Origin: Gymnopus androsaceus JB14
Taxonomy: Eukaryota > Basidiomycota > Agaricomycetes > Agaricales > Omphalotaceae
Assembly (NCBI GenBank): GCA_009733575.1
Contig: ML769716.1
Location: 12,603-72,960 of the forward strand
Length of the DNA stretch: 60,358 bases
Direction of reading: 5' to 3'
This document shows positions 22,741 to 33,028 of this stretch, piece by piece (the first letter of the stretch is position 1; each line of letters starts with the position of its first letter). Under the pieces are notes generated by a model that worked only from the letters and a program-made list of their open reading frames with translations, searched no databases and had not been told where the DNA came from. Position numbers and translations under genes: made by a program.

Positions 22741-25544
22741 AGGTGACTTTTTGGATAATTTGCATCCTACGCTGTTCATGTTCTTCAAAGGACATGTTAT
22801 TCCATAAGGCTGCATAGACATTCATCTACATCATGGGAGATATTAAATAGTGAGTAGACAATAGAAGATAAGACACACCTCTTTGTCAAAAAATGTCATG
22901 ACAAGATAGTTCAGCTTGTCATTGTCCATAGGGAAGGACATTTCATTGGAGGATGGCCAGTCTCTGGCGACATTAGCTGCAGAAGGATGGAAAGACTGTA
23001 GGAAGTCAACATCATCAATGGCAGAAGCACCATCTGCCATGGCAACAAATACTGCTGGTGTCAAAGCTGCAGGTATAGAGTAGAGATGCAGAAGGGACCA
23101 GGCAGTGAGCGTTCCAAATGCTTTTGCAGTAGCCACACTCTTGGGAGACTGTAAGCCATCAAGTGCAAGAAATTGTAGTCCTTCATCACCCACTGATGAC
23201 CACATAGGGTCACTCATCATCTCTACAATACCAGCGGTGATAACTGCAGGTGGAAGTCCTGGTCCACATGCTGGTCCCCTGAGAGTAAATCCATTAATGG
23301 GACAAACATAGACAAGCAATAGCTACTCACAAGTTCACTAACATAGTGCTAGCCAATTCATCATGAGTGGAAGGTAGTCTGACATTCACTTGGGGCTGGG
23401 ATTGGAGAGGGTACCCATAGAAGGTAACAAGAGCATCTAAAAGCGCTCTGGCTGCAATTGCAGTGGATATGTCTCTTTGACTCCTCAACCGAATGCGATT
23501 GATATGGGGAAGTGGGCGCAAAGATGAAATAAGTTCATCAAGATTTTGGGGAGAAGGATGTATAATATCCAATTCCAATCGACGTCTAACAGACTGTCTA
23601 ATTAACCCATTGGAAGGGACAACCTAAATACAAGGAAAAGAAATAAATCCAAGATCAGAATTGTAGACACATAATGAATGCTTCACCTCTGGGCTGTCTG
23701 AACGAGCACGGATAACAGGAATGGTAGATGGAGGTTGAGTCCTAGGACGGGTATGAGGAGGGGGAAGTGGTGGAGGGACTGCTCTAGATGATGATGGACC
23801 AGCCCCTGGCATAGAGCTTTGGCTCACAGTTGGGAGATCCTGTGAAAAACAAAACATACATTGGTCAGTAGTCAAAATTAGTTAAAAAAGATCAAGCATA
23901 CTGCTAATGATAATTCTATAGCCCGGCAAATATCAGCAGCCTCTAGATCATCCAAGGCCAATATCTCATCATCGGAATCAGAACCAGCTGCCTGATCCAA
24001 AGGCTTCATCACACAGGGTGGAGGAATGGAAGTATTGGGACCTAATGGCTCAGCTGAAGAAGGTGAAGGTACTGTGCTGGTAATAGACTCAGATGGAGTA
24101 TATACTATCAGCCCAGTAGGTTGCTTGGGATACGGACATAATAGAGGGTGATTTTCTCCAACTGTAGAAGGACAGTTTTCACTGCAAGCGATAGACTCTT
24201 CATCTGTAGCAGCATCACCCAATGTTTCTTCATCTGCATGATGATGGTGATGAAGCTTTCTACCAATGCAATCATGACCTTTAAGGAGCAATGGATTGTG
24301 AGATGGGGCTAATCAGAAAAGAATGTCTAATGAATGAAATGCAATAATGAAAGAAAGTAATGACATACTGATGAAGATGGTAGCCTGATCAAACCCATGT
24401 GCCTTCCTGGTTTTTTCAGCATACTTTGCCACATTCCTCCAGTCCCACCACACAATTGCCAGAGCCTCACTAAAAAGACCATATTTCCGAGGGAGAAAAA
24501 CAGAACTATTTTTGCGCTGCCTAGTGGCAGCTACAGAGGAAGCAAGGTACCATCCTGAGGAGCCTTCAGCAGTGGTGGAAGAAGGGAGTGTAAATGCAAA
24601 GCCTTGTTCTGACAGGTGCTCCTTGATTTTGCAGTCAAAAAGCTGGTACACCTCAGCAGCTGAGATATTGACTGGAACTGCACTTCAGGCTACCTTAATA
24701 TATAACTAGTTAGATAGTCCAAAGCGCGACAATCCAGTATCTAATATGATTGAAATCCACAGGAAATCCAGGGCTCTGGAATCCAGGGGCCTAGTCTGGA
24801 ATCCATAGGGCCAGGACCTCTGGCACTCTGGATTCCATATCCCATTAGTATTGGCTACCAAATAGGTATTGATAGCTGTGGCGATGACTGTCTCACCCAG
24901 ATAGGACCTCTACTGATTCCATCAACATTGATGTGACACTGTCACACATGATGAATTAAACTTTTCCCAATGCTAGCAATAGTGAAACTCTCATCTACAC
25001 CTACCAACCTATCTGCACTGATACTCCGACCATCAAGTCTCATGTGACAGTGTCACATATACTATGAATTAAAGTTTTGATTATTATGGTGATGGATTCC
25101 AGGAGAAGACCTAGGAATAAGGTATAGAGTAAATACAGTGTGACAGTGTGACATATGTCACAGTGGAAAATGAACTGTTAGACTCTATAATTCGGCAAAA
25201 AATCCTGAAAAATAGTGAAAATATTCAGGTGATGGGTTTGCAGTCTGTGCATGGCTTTATGTTCTACTATTAATGGTTACTATTCAAGCCAGTTAAAGAG
25301 CTACAGTAGGTGCTAATGTATGGCACCTATTAATAGTTTGAGTGACACCCCTCCAAATGTTACGATATCATGTCACAACTTATGTGACATGTTAATGGTA
25401 ATAGACGTATTGTGAAATATCATCTGGATAGCATCAGGTTGATGTGATATAGTCACAGCTATGTCACATTCCTTTGAACAAGATACCTGACCATTGCTGT
25501 ATTCATACACCCTAACATAGCAAGTGTGACACATGTCACACTAT

Positions 25545-26250
25545 AGAAGAAATATAGTACACTATGGAATCCAGAGAACAGTATGGAATCCAGAGAACAG
25601 TATGGAATCCAGAGTACAGTGTGGAATCCAGAGTACAGTATGGAATCCATTGACCATTAAATATAGTACACTATGGAATCCAGAGTAGAGTATGGAATCC
25701 AGAGTACAGTATGGAATCCATTCACTAGGAAATATGGTACACTATGGAATCCAGAGTACAGTGTGGAATCCAGAGTACAGTATGGAATCCATTCACTAGT
25801 AAATATAGTACACTATGGAATCCAGAGTACAGTATGGAATCCAGAGTACAGTATGGAATCCATTCACTAGGAAATATAGTACACTATGGAATCCAGAGTA
25901 CAGTGTGGAATCCAGAGTACAGTATGGAATCCATTCACTAGTAAATATAGTACACTATGGAATCCAGAGTACAGTATGGAATCCATTCACTAGGAAATAT
26001 AGTACACTATGGAATCCAGAGTACAGTGTGGAATCCAGAGTACAGTATGGAATCCATTCACTAGTAAATATAGTACACTATGGAATCCAGAGTACAGTAT
26101 GGAATCCATGGACTATTAAATATAGTACACTATGGAATCCATAGTACAGTTGGAATACAATGACTAGTAAATCTAGTACATTGTGGAATCCATTGACTAG
26201 TAAATATAGTAAACCATGGACTACAAACTATAACAGTCCATGGAATCCAT
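25545..26250. repeat. 71-bp tandem array with GGAATCCAGAGTACAGTAT sub-repeats
   Basis: Copies of a 71-bp unit repeat through this region. Each contains two or three 19-bp sub-units GGAATCCAGAGTACAGTAT plus a spacer CCATTCACTAGTAAATATAG. Phased open frames on the plus strand are a by-product of the period. Copy number falls off with divergence to the right. Confidence 0.9.
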
Positions 26251-26299
26251 TCACTACAAACTAATATAGTCCTTGTTATTGAACAAGCACCCCTAAGCA

Positions 26300-26650
26300 C
26301 CAGGGGGGGAGTGGTCCCTGAATATTTTCATGATTTTTCATGATTTTTCCCACATTTATCAAGCCCGATTCTCGACATTTTTCTGTAAAATAAGCGCCCA
26401 TATGCGCCGGGGAGGCGGAACAAGAATGCCAAAATATTTTCATGATTTTTCATGATTTTTTAAGGATTTATCAAGCCCGATTCCGGACATTTTTGTGTAA
26501 AATAAGCGCCCATATGCGGCGGGGGGGGCGGAACAACAATGCCAGAATATTTTCATGATTTTTGATGATTTTTTGAGGATTTATCAAGCCTAATTCGCGA
26601 CATTTTTGGGCAAAATAAGCGCCCATGAGCGCCGGGAGGGCGGGCAACAG
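26300..26650. repeat. ~115-bp tandem repeat, three copies
   Basis: The block with AATATTTTCATGATTTTT, then ATCAAGCCCGATTC, then AAATAAGCGCCCATATGCG recurs starting near 26319, 26436 and 26546. The G-rich end of each unit (GGGGGGGGCGG) varies in length. It lies inside the long-TIR element. Confidence 0.85.
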
Positions 26651-26682
26651 TGACCTAATGGTTGTACTAGTACCAATAACTC

Positions 26683-26768
26683 GTACTAGTCACTAATCTA
26701 ATGGTTGAACTAGTACTAATAACTCGTACTAGTAACACTAGTTCAACCATTAGATTAGTGACTAGTAC
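26683..26768. repeat. Perfect 32-bp inverted repeat with 22-bp loop
   Basis: 26683-26714 (GTACTAGTCACTAATC...) is the exact inverse of 26737-26768 (...GATTAGTGACTAGTAC). It would extrude as a cruciform next to the right TIR of the long-TIR element. Confidence 0.9.
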
Positions 26769-28079
26769 GGATTCCCAATACCTATTTGGTAGCCAATACT
26801 AATGGGATATGGAATCCAGAGTGCCAGAGGTCCTGGCCCTATGGATTCCAGACTAGGCCCCTGGATTCCAGAGCCCTGGATTTCCTGTGGATTTCAATCA
26901 TATTAGATACTGGATTGTCACGCTTTGGACTATCTAACTAGTTATATATTCAGGCAGACTGGAATGGGAACTGCCACATTGAACACAAGCCCAAATTGGT
27001 GAAGTTGATGAACTAGGTCTTTGACCTCCAGGTGTGGGATCTGGATAGCCTGTAACTGTTATATATAAAAGTCAGACCAGGCATAAGAATGTCAAGGATA
27101 CAAGAGACGTACTCCACAAGACTTGGTCAAGCATACCACCCTAATTGTATGAGCTTCCTCCTCCTGGCCATTTATCCTACCAGCAACTGTACTCAGATAG
27201 CCAGGATATGGCCGACGGCTGACACGATGATTTGCTTCCTGGCCTTTTTTCTGAAAGGCACTGGCAGTAGAGCCTCTGTGGCCGGTCATGGCTTCAACAC
27301 GTCTGTTGTTTGTTGATGAGAGCTGGGCTCTAGCCTGACCAACAATAGCAGGTGGGTACCAGGGCTGGGCCTGGACACCCCTTTGGCTAGAAACTGCATT
27401 TGGTACAGGAAGGGATGTGGTTTTTTGAGGTCTATCAAGTGCTTTATTAGACTAATATGTCATTCAACAGTAAGGATATAGCTTACTGAATATTTTGATG
27501 CCCTACATAAGTGACAGAGCAGCTTCCACCCCCACTTAGAACCCTGGAGCAGCGTGTATGGCGTTCAACAGGTTCACCAGCCTGACCAAAAATATCTTAG
27601 CTTAAAGAGATTTTATCCAATGGAATCAGACTGACCGGAGGTATAAACCCAGTGCAACCAGTACTTGGGCAAGGACCCTTGGGAGGCATTCCACCACCAT
27701 GATTTGCCTTCATGTGCTCGCAATAGCACATTGAACTCTGAATATAGTCAGATCACTCCTCTTATAAGTTAAAATAATAGGCTTACAGTATTTTGAGGTT
27801 CTGTGGCCAGGAAATCAGCACATTCACAGAGGGTGCAAGGACTTGGAGTGAAAGACATTTTTGAGGGCAAGAGAAGAAATGAAAAAAAAAAAAAAAATTG
27901 ACAGAAGCAGTATATATATACAGTGAATGTATAGTCACAGCCACCATGAGACATCTCTGCATTCTGGAGTGAATGCACAAGTTTGAATGTCTAAGAGATA
28001 AAAATCAGGTTTCCAGGCACAAAATATTGTATTCAAGCACTAACTTCAATGCTCATGTCACAAAACTCAGAAAAACTGG

Positions 28080-28328
28080 CAGTGATCACGATTATGATTG
28101 CAAAAGACAAAGTTTGCATACCCTAATTAGGTACTTGAGAGTTTGGGCATATCATAAACTTTGCATTGCATTGTGATCATACTATGAGCTTAATTTTGAT
28201 TGTGATCACGATGCAAAATCTAAAAATATGGTGTGATCATGCCGCAAAATCCTAGAATAAAATGTGATCATGCCGGTAACTTCATATTTATTAGGATCAT
28301 AACTCTATTTGATTTTTGTCCAATAAGG
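28080..28328. repeat. Right TIR and subterminal TGATCA cluster of the large transposon
   Basis: TGATCA occurs near 28083, 28174, 28203, 28234 and 28265, several as GTGATCAtgCCG(C/G) beside GCAAAATC. The TIR is 28298-28328 and ends CCAATAAGG. It mirrors 10609-10830. Confidence 0.8.
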
Positions 28329-28330
28329 CC

Positions 28331-29645
28331 GCCCATACGCTTGGCTAGCATTTCAACTAGCTGGCCTTGCCTACGGAGGAGCTTGCGACGGTCAGACCCG
28401 TTTTCAACCTGGAGTGTAAAGGCATAAGGGAACACTGTAGGAAGGAGACAATAAACTTGCCTCAAGGATCTTACACCCACAGCTCTATCTTTCTCTCGAT
28501 CGCCCATGATGTGTTGAATGACTTTCAACATTTTGACAGCATCTCCATTGAGATTGCCTTCAGTGTTAGAAGAGGTGAATGTAGCAGAGCCTAGTTATAT
28601 TCGGTCAAGACATTTTATCAATGTAAATGGGCGATGTGCTTGCCTTTTTTCATGTCATTAATTGTGCAACGGGTATCCATCGTTTGAATATAAACCTAGA
28701 ACGATGTGTAGAAAAGTACTGCTTGGCATATGCTGATTCCGAAAATTGTAGGATATCAGAGACGAGGTTGTGCGGGAGAGCCTGAAGAATCTATCAGACA
28801 TGTAAGAGAAAGGTGAGAAGAGAGGTACATGGAAGCTCTGACCCAGTGCTCAAAGTAGTTAACGGCGTTGGATGTAGAGGGGCTACACGTTCAACAGGTA
28901 TAGGTTTCCCTGCTGCGCGATTTTGAACTGGATTCATATCCATTGTCGCAGCTGCGCACAAAAGGCCCCATGAGTGCAAACAAGATACCAAAAATGGGAG
29001 TAATAAACTAGGATTGACGATTGGCGCACTGATTCCTTGCTGGCTACAGTAATCCCAGATACATTACGACCAGTATGATGGCCGTTGGTGCTGGGGAAAG
29101 GTGGGATCCGCGTTCAATGAGCAGAAGGCAGTGTAGGAGGTTTCCGTTTTGTCGAGGGGGAGGGAGGTGAACTAGCGCCGGATTTTGATGAGTTGGTCTG
29201 AGAGCTATTGGGTATGCGGTCCTGTTTTGACGTATGGCTACTTTCGGATTGAGAAGTGGCAAGAAGTTCTACAGCAGCGCTAAGGCTCTGAGGTTGCACT
29301 GGTTTTCGGGATACGTGGGAGGACGATTTCGAGCGTGCTCAGGTTTGTGAATTCAAACCGGGTGAACCATTTTGGAGTGGAGCTGAGACGGGATCGGTAG
29401 GAGTTTTGGGCGTGGAAAGGACTTGAATTTTGACTGCAAAGAGTGTTGAGAAGCAGCGGGGGACGAATGGACAGATGCGTCTGTCGCGTAAGGGGAAGCA
29501 GGGATTGGTGGTAACCGGCTTGCACCATTACGGCCAAGCTCGTTGGAGAATGATCATTGCACACTACCGCTCTGCTTTCTACACTTAGGTAAAGAATGTT
29601 TTCCATTCGGAGAAAGCAAAGAGCTTTGTGTAGCGTCTTGGCCAT
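28331..29645 (-). pseudogene. Degraded minus-strand gene with disordered amino part and a helical carboxy piece
   Basis: The best-preserved part is 28531 downward: MLKVIQHIMGDREKDRAVG, an intron, then VFPYAFTLQVENGSDRR and KLLRRQGQLVEMLAKRMG, cut by the right TIR of the large transposon. Upstream are a small exon MDTRCTINDMKK (about 28680) and low-complexity Ser/Pro text in switching frames (29300-29120, e.g. SSKSGASSPPSPSTKR). Repeated frame changes make it a pseudogene or a poorly spliced gene. I do not recognise the family. Confidence 0.45.
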
Positions 29646-29778
29646 TGGTAAAAGTTTGAGTGTCGGAAAGACGGCTTCTAGTTTAGAGCTTGCTTCATTG
29701 GCGATCGACTGCGAGGATTGATTCGAAAGATGTCGGCTTAATGTAATATTCTAAGTGATTGATTTAGACGCAACAGCC

Positions 29779-29910
29779 ATAGCAGCTAGGGAATCACATC
29801 AGCTGGGGGAATTACCCAAAGTCTGATGTGATCAGCAAGGGGAATTGCCCAAGCACCCAGTCATAGGCTAAATCCCCTCAATTGATAGCTTGGGCAATTC
29901 CCCAACAGCC
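29779..29910 (+). mobile_element. Short MITE-like repeat, copy 1
   Basis: About 130 bp starting ATAGCAGCTAGGGAATCACA. It contains the dyad pair ATCACATCAGC/GATGTGATCAGC and an inverted pair GGGGAATTGCCCAAGC (29839-29854) and GCTTGGGCAATTCCCC (29889-29904). A related copy lies in the opposite orientation at 34815-34953. Confidence 0.6.
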
Positions 29911-29929
29911 CAGATTACTGATAACAATG

Positions 29930-30150
29930 CATCTAATCCACCGGTGGTAGATATAGATGAAATTAATCAATTCCCAATTGGGACAATCTGGGCTGAACCT
30001 CCGACAACGAGATCACCGGGCCCGGCCACCCATTCCGGGCGGCCTGGGGGCAGTAAAAATATCTCCAACAGGTAGGACCAGGGATCGAACATAGAACATT
30101 GCGACACAGATGTACCAATATCAGGTGTTCAGACCACTTTACCAAGACAT
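29930..30150 (-). mobile_element. tRNA-related SINE
   Basis: Read on the minus strand, TGGTAAAGTGGTCTGA (30144-30129) matches a pol III A box and GTTCGATCCC (30090-30081) a B box, 39 bp apart, as in a tRNA-derived head. A non-tRNA body runs to about 29930. The head does not close into a proper cloverleaf, so it is not a tRNA gene. The 3' tail and TSD are not clear. Confidence 0.6.
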
Positions 30151-31550
30151 TAGATATTATATAGGGAGCTAACTAGAATATATAGCCTATTTTCATGTCC
30201 CAACAAGCTATAAATGTAATACATCCATAACAGTACAAGCAATCTATGCCCAACCGAGACCGAGGCCATGCTCATAATCAACATACAACATACAACCTTC
30301 TCTGTCTTGATTGCCTCGACTTCCGTCTCTACTTCTTCCGCTCCTAATCCTACCGCGGTCTCTGCATCTATGCCTACATCTGCAATTGACGGTACTCCTA
30401 CCCGTGGCTTGGGTGGCCCAGACATCTCACTGACCCCTTAATCCACATCTCCACGCCACGTACACTTCTCCAGGCATAGTAAATATTCCCCCAGTGGCTT
30501 TGTATTCTGATAATTCAGTGACAAAGTTGACACACTTGACTTCCCATGACCTTAAGGTTCTCGGTTATGCTTGCGCGGAGTTGGACCGAGACTATTTCAA
30601 GGCCAAGGAAAAGGGGTCCGGATGATGGGGATTCGATTTGGGAGGACATTGATAGTGGGTTTTCCGAGTTCATTGTGTAATCGTTGCGTTTGCTATAAGC
30701 CAAGTAGGTAAATATCGATTATAACCAAGAAGGAATAAACATACCTCGTAGATCTCGTTCTTGTGTGAATTCTGTTCACAGGGATCCAGCTTGCGATCCC
30801 GTCTACTGGCAAGCTATACCTTCCCTAGTCATATTCCGTTCTTTTTGCGTTTGGAATTGCATGTCCTATATTTGATCCCATAATAATAGTATGGCCATCA
30901 GTGAAACGACTCCATTAAACTACCACAGAATCGATTGGCTGACCGAAAGAGACCATCAGAAGGAGGGGAGTTTCTGAGTTGACCCATGACGGACATACGT
31001 TTACTGAGCATCAACCGTTTGAAAAGATAACAACGTTAGTAGACTCGCCGCAACAGCACAAATAAGGCAACGTACTGGTGGCGGCCTTGGAGATGACATG
31101 CTTGTACAGACATCAGCTCGGATCTCACAAGAGGATAATGTTGACTTTTATGAGTAGGGCAAGTTCTGTGGACGGAAAATGATGTGGACAGCACAGAGAG
31201 CACCATCGATGCGCCTACCTCAGCGCTAAAAAAACAACTAAACATGTCAGCGCTGGCAATAAGAAAAGACAGCGAGCTCACCTTCTTGTGATTCGTGCTC
31301 TCGCTACAGGGCCAGCAGGCACTTGTTCGTCGTCTTCTTGGCAGCTTTGGAACTCTCTGTTTTGGCAGAAGCGCTGCGGGCTTTAGAGGCGGTGGAGGCA
31401 AACAGAAACCAGAAGATAAAAGGGATAATTGATATTCGAGTGGTCAAATAAATAAGTCAACTTAGAATGTGCAGAAATTGGTGAGAATTCCTGTATAAAT
31501 GAGCGCATTAGTGTACATTCAGTTATAGAGGAAACGACGCAAAAAATAAA
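30151..31550. other. Unassigned region with weak minus-strand exon-like pieces
   Basis: Minus-strand frames at 30425-30150, 30703-30515 and 31401-31036 contain AVGLGAEEVETEVEAIK and MNSENPLSMSSQIESPS, but no splicing, motif or homology supports a gene. I would leave them unassigned. Confidence 0.3.
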
Positions 31551-31805
31551 ATGCCGCTCAATGCAAAAGAAAGAAAAATACGTACCTTTCTTGGGGATAT
31601 CCTAACAACACAACCACTCATTCAATCCGAGCATGAAATAATCCAAAGAATTCATGTATTGCTTGCAAGAAATGTCGTAGTTTTGTTTGACATTTTCGTT
31701 GATGACTTTTTGAACTATTTCAACATGACGAGTGTGGATCGAGGCGACGCCAAGGAGAAACGGAGAAGTTCGACGAAAAGTCGGTACGTTCATCATGATC
31801 GATGA
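31551..31805 (+). CDS. Small hypothetical ORF (84 aa)
   Basis: A Met-initiated frame with an amphipathic helix LLARNVVVLFDIFVDDFLN and a basic tail. It has no recognisable domain and no clear neighbours, and could be chance. It is kept at low confidence because composition and start context are reasonable. Confidence 0.25.
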   Translation: MPLNAKERKIRTFLGDILTTQPLIQSEHEIIQRIHVLLARNVVVLFDIFVDDFLNYFNMTSVDRGDAKEKRRSSTKSRYVHHDR

Positions 31806-33028
31806 CGGAATTGGAGCAGACTAGTACTCGGTTATAGAATCCATGAGGGTTTTAGACGGTAATTTAGCATGTTGAACGTTAAGGACAAAGTTGAACGCCA
31901 ACGAATCATGTTCGGAAACGCGGTCCGTGGGCGCTTAATAAGCGTTTCTTTCGAGCTCGTCATTCAAAACGACGGTCTCAAGCAGAGAGATGATACTAGA
32001 TACCATCCGGACCCATCGGGATCGAATTAATACATATATTTAGTCTCTGTTACTCGAGCAAGTTCGCTTAATAAGTAAAATACCCTTGATAGTAGTTGGT
32101 AAGGACGCCCCCGACGCTTGAATATCACCACGGCTACTTTGTCTACTCAATTAACAACGCTCTGGGGTCGTTATACCCTCGATTTTAATGTCTACCAGGA
32201 GTAATACACTTTAATTACATTGTTATAACACAATCTCGCTTACTGAATGATGGTATAATTCTTGACACTGCTTAACGTGTCTTTAGTATAGTAACTTTAC
32301 TTGAAAGTAAGTATAACCTTGTCGAGTTAGCCTTGACCGATCTGAACAGCTTTAATTGCACTCATTATGTTTATATAGTACCCAATATCCCATCCCCAGA
32401 CATTGAAGTCCGTATCTTAGTTTTTTCCCTGTCGAGCTCGCTATTGTACACAGTGCACTGAAGTTGGGATACCTATTTTTGCAATGCAATCATGCTGCAG
32501 GCTATTTTGCTTTGAATTTTGACACTTTTTTCACTCAGAATTTGCGATATATCATTAAGAACAATATCCGGTGGGTCCGAGAGTTATCCAAACTCATCTT
32601 CATATTCGGTGAGTTGTGCTGAACGACGATCGTCGACAAAGCGCCCGTCGTTCAGCGCGTTCTCACGCTGCCTTCTTGTTTTCGATCACTCACCAACGCA
32701 CCTACTGCATGCTTGCCATTCACCGCCATCCTCATATACTACCCCACTTTTGAATGCATTCACCTGCCATAATCTTTAACGGAGCTTGTGACCTTGGGGT
32801 TCCTGGTTAGTAGTTATGCCAACAGTCTTGCTAACATTAATTATTTTATAGCCAGTCCGACTCTCAGCATACCAACCAAGGGACCATTATTACTCAGGGA
32901 GGTACCCTACCATGCTCTGCGATGCTTTCTAGACATTCAGCCGGTGGGTGCGCCTTCTTAAACTCTTCTTTCATTGTGTACTAAATCTTTTACTCGGATT
33001 CATTCCTGGCTTGATAACCCATATTCAG
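31806..33028. other. Non-coding stretch, possibly old LTR-like sequence
   Basis: It contains no convincing gene. The A/T-rich segment 31830-32460 has the texture of a decayed LTR (TATATAG, short regulatory-looking runs), but no TG..CA border or TSD could be fixed. A 9-bp dyad, CGACGATCGTCG, lies near 32625-32636. Putative upstream SMC5 exons could not be identified. Confidence 0.3.

Larger units (their letters stand above)
24682..26966. mobile_element. 2.3-kb non-autonomous long-TIR element, 8-bp TSD GGAACTGC
   Basis: The arms 24694-24871 and 26776-26953 are inverted copies of about 178 bp with only a few mismatches, containing TATATAACTAGTTAGATAG. GGAACTGC flanks the whole unit (24674-24681 and 26967-26974). 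Deleting one TSD plus the element rejoins the minus-strand reading FNVAVPVNISAAEVY of the HECT-like gene. The interior is non-coding: TGTGACA/TGTCACA palindromes, a 71-bp tandem array, a 115-bp tandem array and a 32-bp perfect hairpin. It needs a transposase supplied in trans. The TSD length fits hAT-like or related superfamilies. Confidence 0.85.
21520..27858 (-). pseudogene. Large cargo gene: Cys/His-rich amino end and HECT-like region, broken by two insertions
   Basis: Read on the minus strand from a Met at 27858, the first exons give CTLCECADFLAT and, after an intron, MCYCEHMKANHGGGMPP and CPSTGCTGFIPP, a Cys/His-rich likely zinc-binding domain. Disordered Pro/Ser-rich exons follow (27427-27090), then LVHQLHQFGLVFN. 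The 2.3-kb long-TIR element interrupts at this point and the text resumes as VNISAAEVYQLFDCKIKEHL (24673 downward). Next come exons with WWDWRNVAKYAEKTRKAHG, an acidic Ser-rich linker, RALLDALVTFYGYPLQSQP, AVITAGIVEMMSDPMWSSVG and TAWSLLHLYSIPAALTPAVF, resembling the HECT N-lobe. A LINE interrupts at 22740. The rest (LPIGAISFDEHPLVHAFRHG) ends about 21520. A HECT protein would transfer ubiquitin to a target. The match is by pattern and moderate only. Both interruptions have TSDs whose removal restores the frame. Confidence 0.5.
10609..28328. mobile_element. Apparent 17.7-kb DNA transposon with TIRs and subterminal TGATCA repeats
   Basis: The left end at 10609 starts CCTTATTGGACAAAAATCAA. The right end finishes at 28328 with the inverse of the same sequence, giving about 30 bp of inverted repeat with two or three differences (10609-10639 and 28298-28328). 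Inside both ends are clusters of the palindrome TGATCA, usually as GTGATCA or CATGATCA: four on the left within 10666-10793 and five on the right within 28083-28270. Both clusters also contain CAAAGTTTGCA. Such subterminal repeats are typical transposase binding sites. The interior holds an integrase-type transposase near the left end and a large HECT-like gene on the opposite strand. I see no target-site duplication: the left flank is clathrin and the right flank an unrelated gene. The element may be rearranged or its ends may have recombined. Confidence 0.75.

Noticed and set aside
25673..26144. Overlapping repetitive ORFs (MESRVQYGIQ...)
   Set aside because: These are the 71-bp tandem array translated; length and phase come from the repeat period, not from coding selection.
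25545..26250. CRISPR-like regular repeats
   Set aside because: The organism is eukaryotic, the spacers are themselves repeats, and the unit is a 71-bp tandem array inside a TIR element; there are no cas genes.
24684..26955. TTCAGGC as a 7-bp TSD of the long-TIR element
   Set aside because: It is part of the terminal repeat. GGAACTGC (24674-24681, 26967-26974) is the better TSD because removing the element with one copy restores the interrupted reading frame.
10600..28336. A target-site duplication for the 17.7-kb element
   Set aside because: Left flank TTTGAGGGT and right flank CCGCCCATA do not match at any length I tried; none is claimed.
30081..30144. Functional tRNA gene on the minus strand
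   Set aside because: A and B boxes are present, but the flanking sequence does not pair into acceptor, D, anticodon and T stems of a normal tRNA; a SINE explains it better.
31806..32460. Another solo LTR
   Set aside because: The composition is suggestive, but neither a TG..CA border nor a TSD could be found, and no empty-site copy exists in the window.
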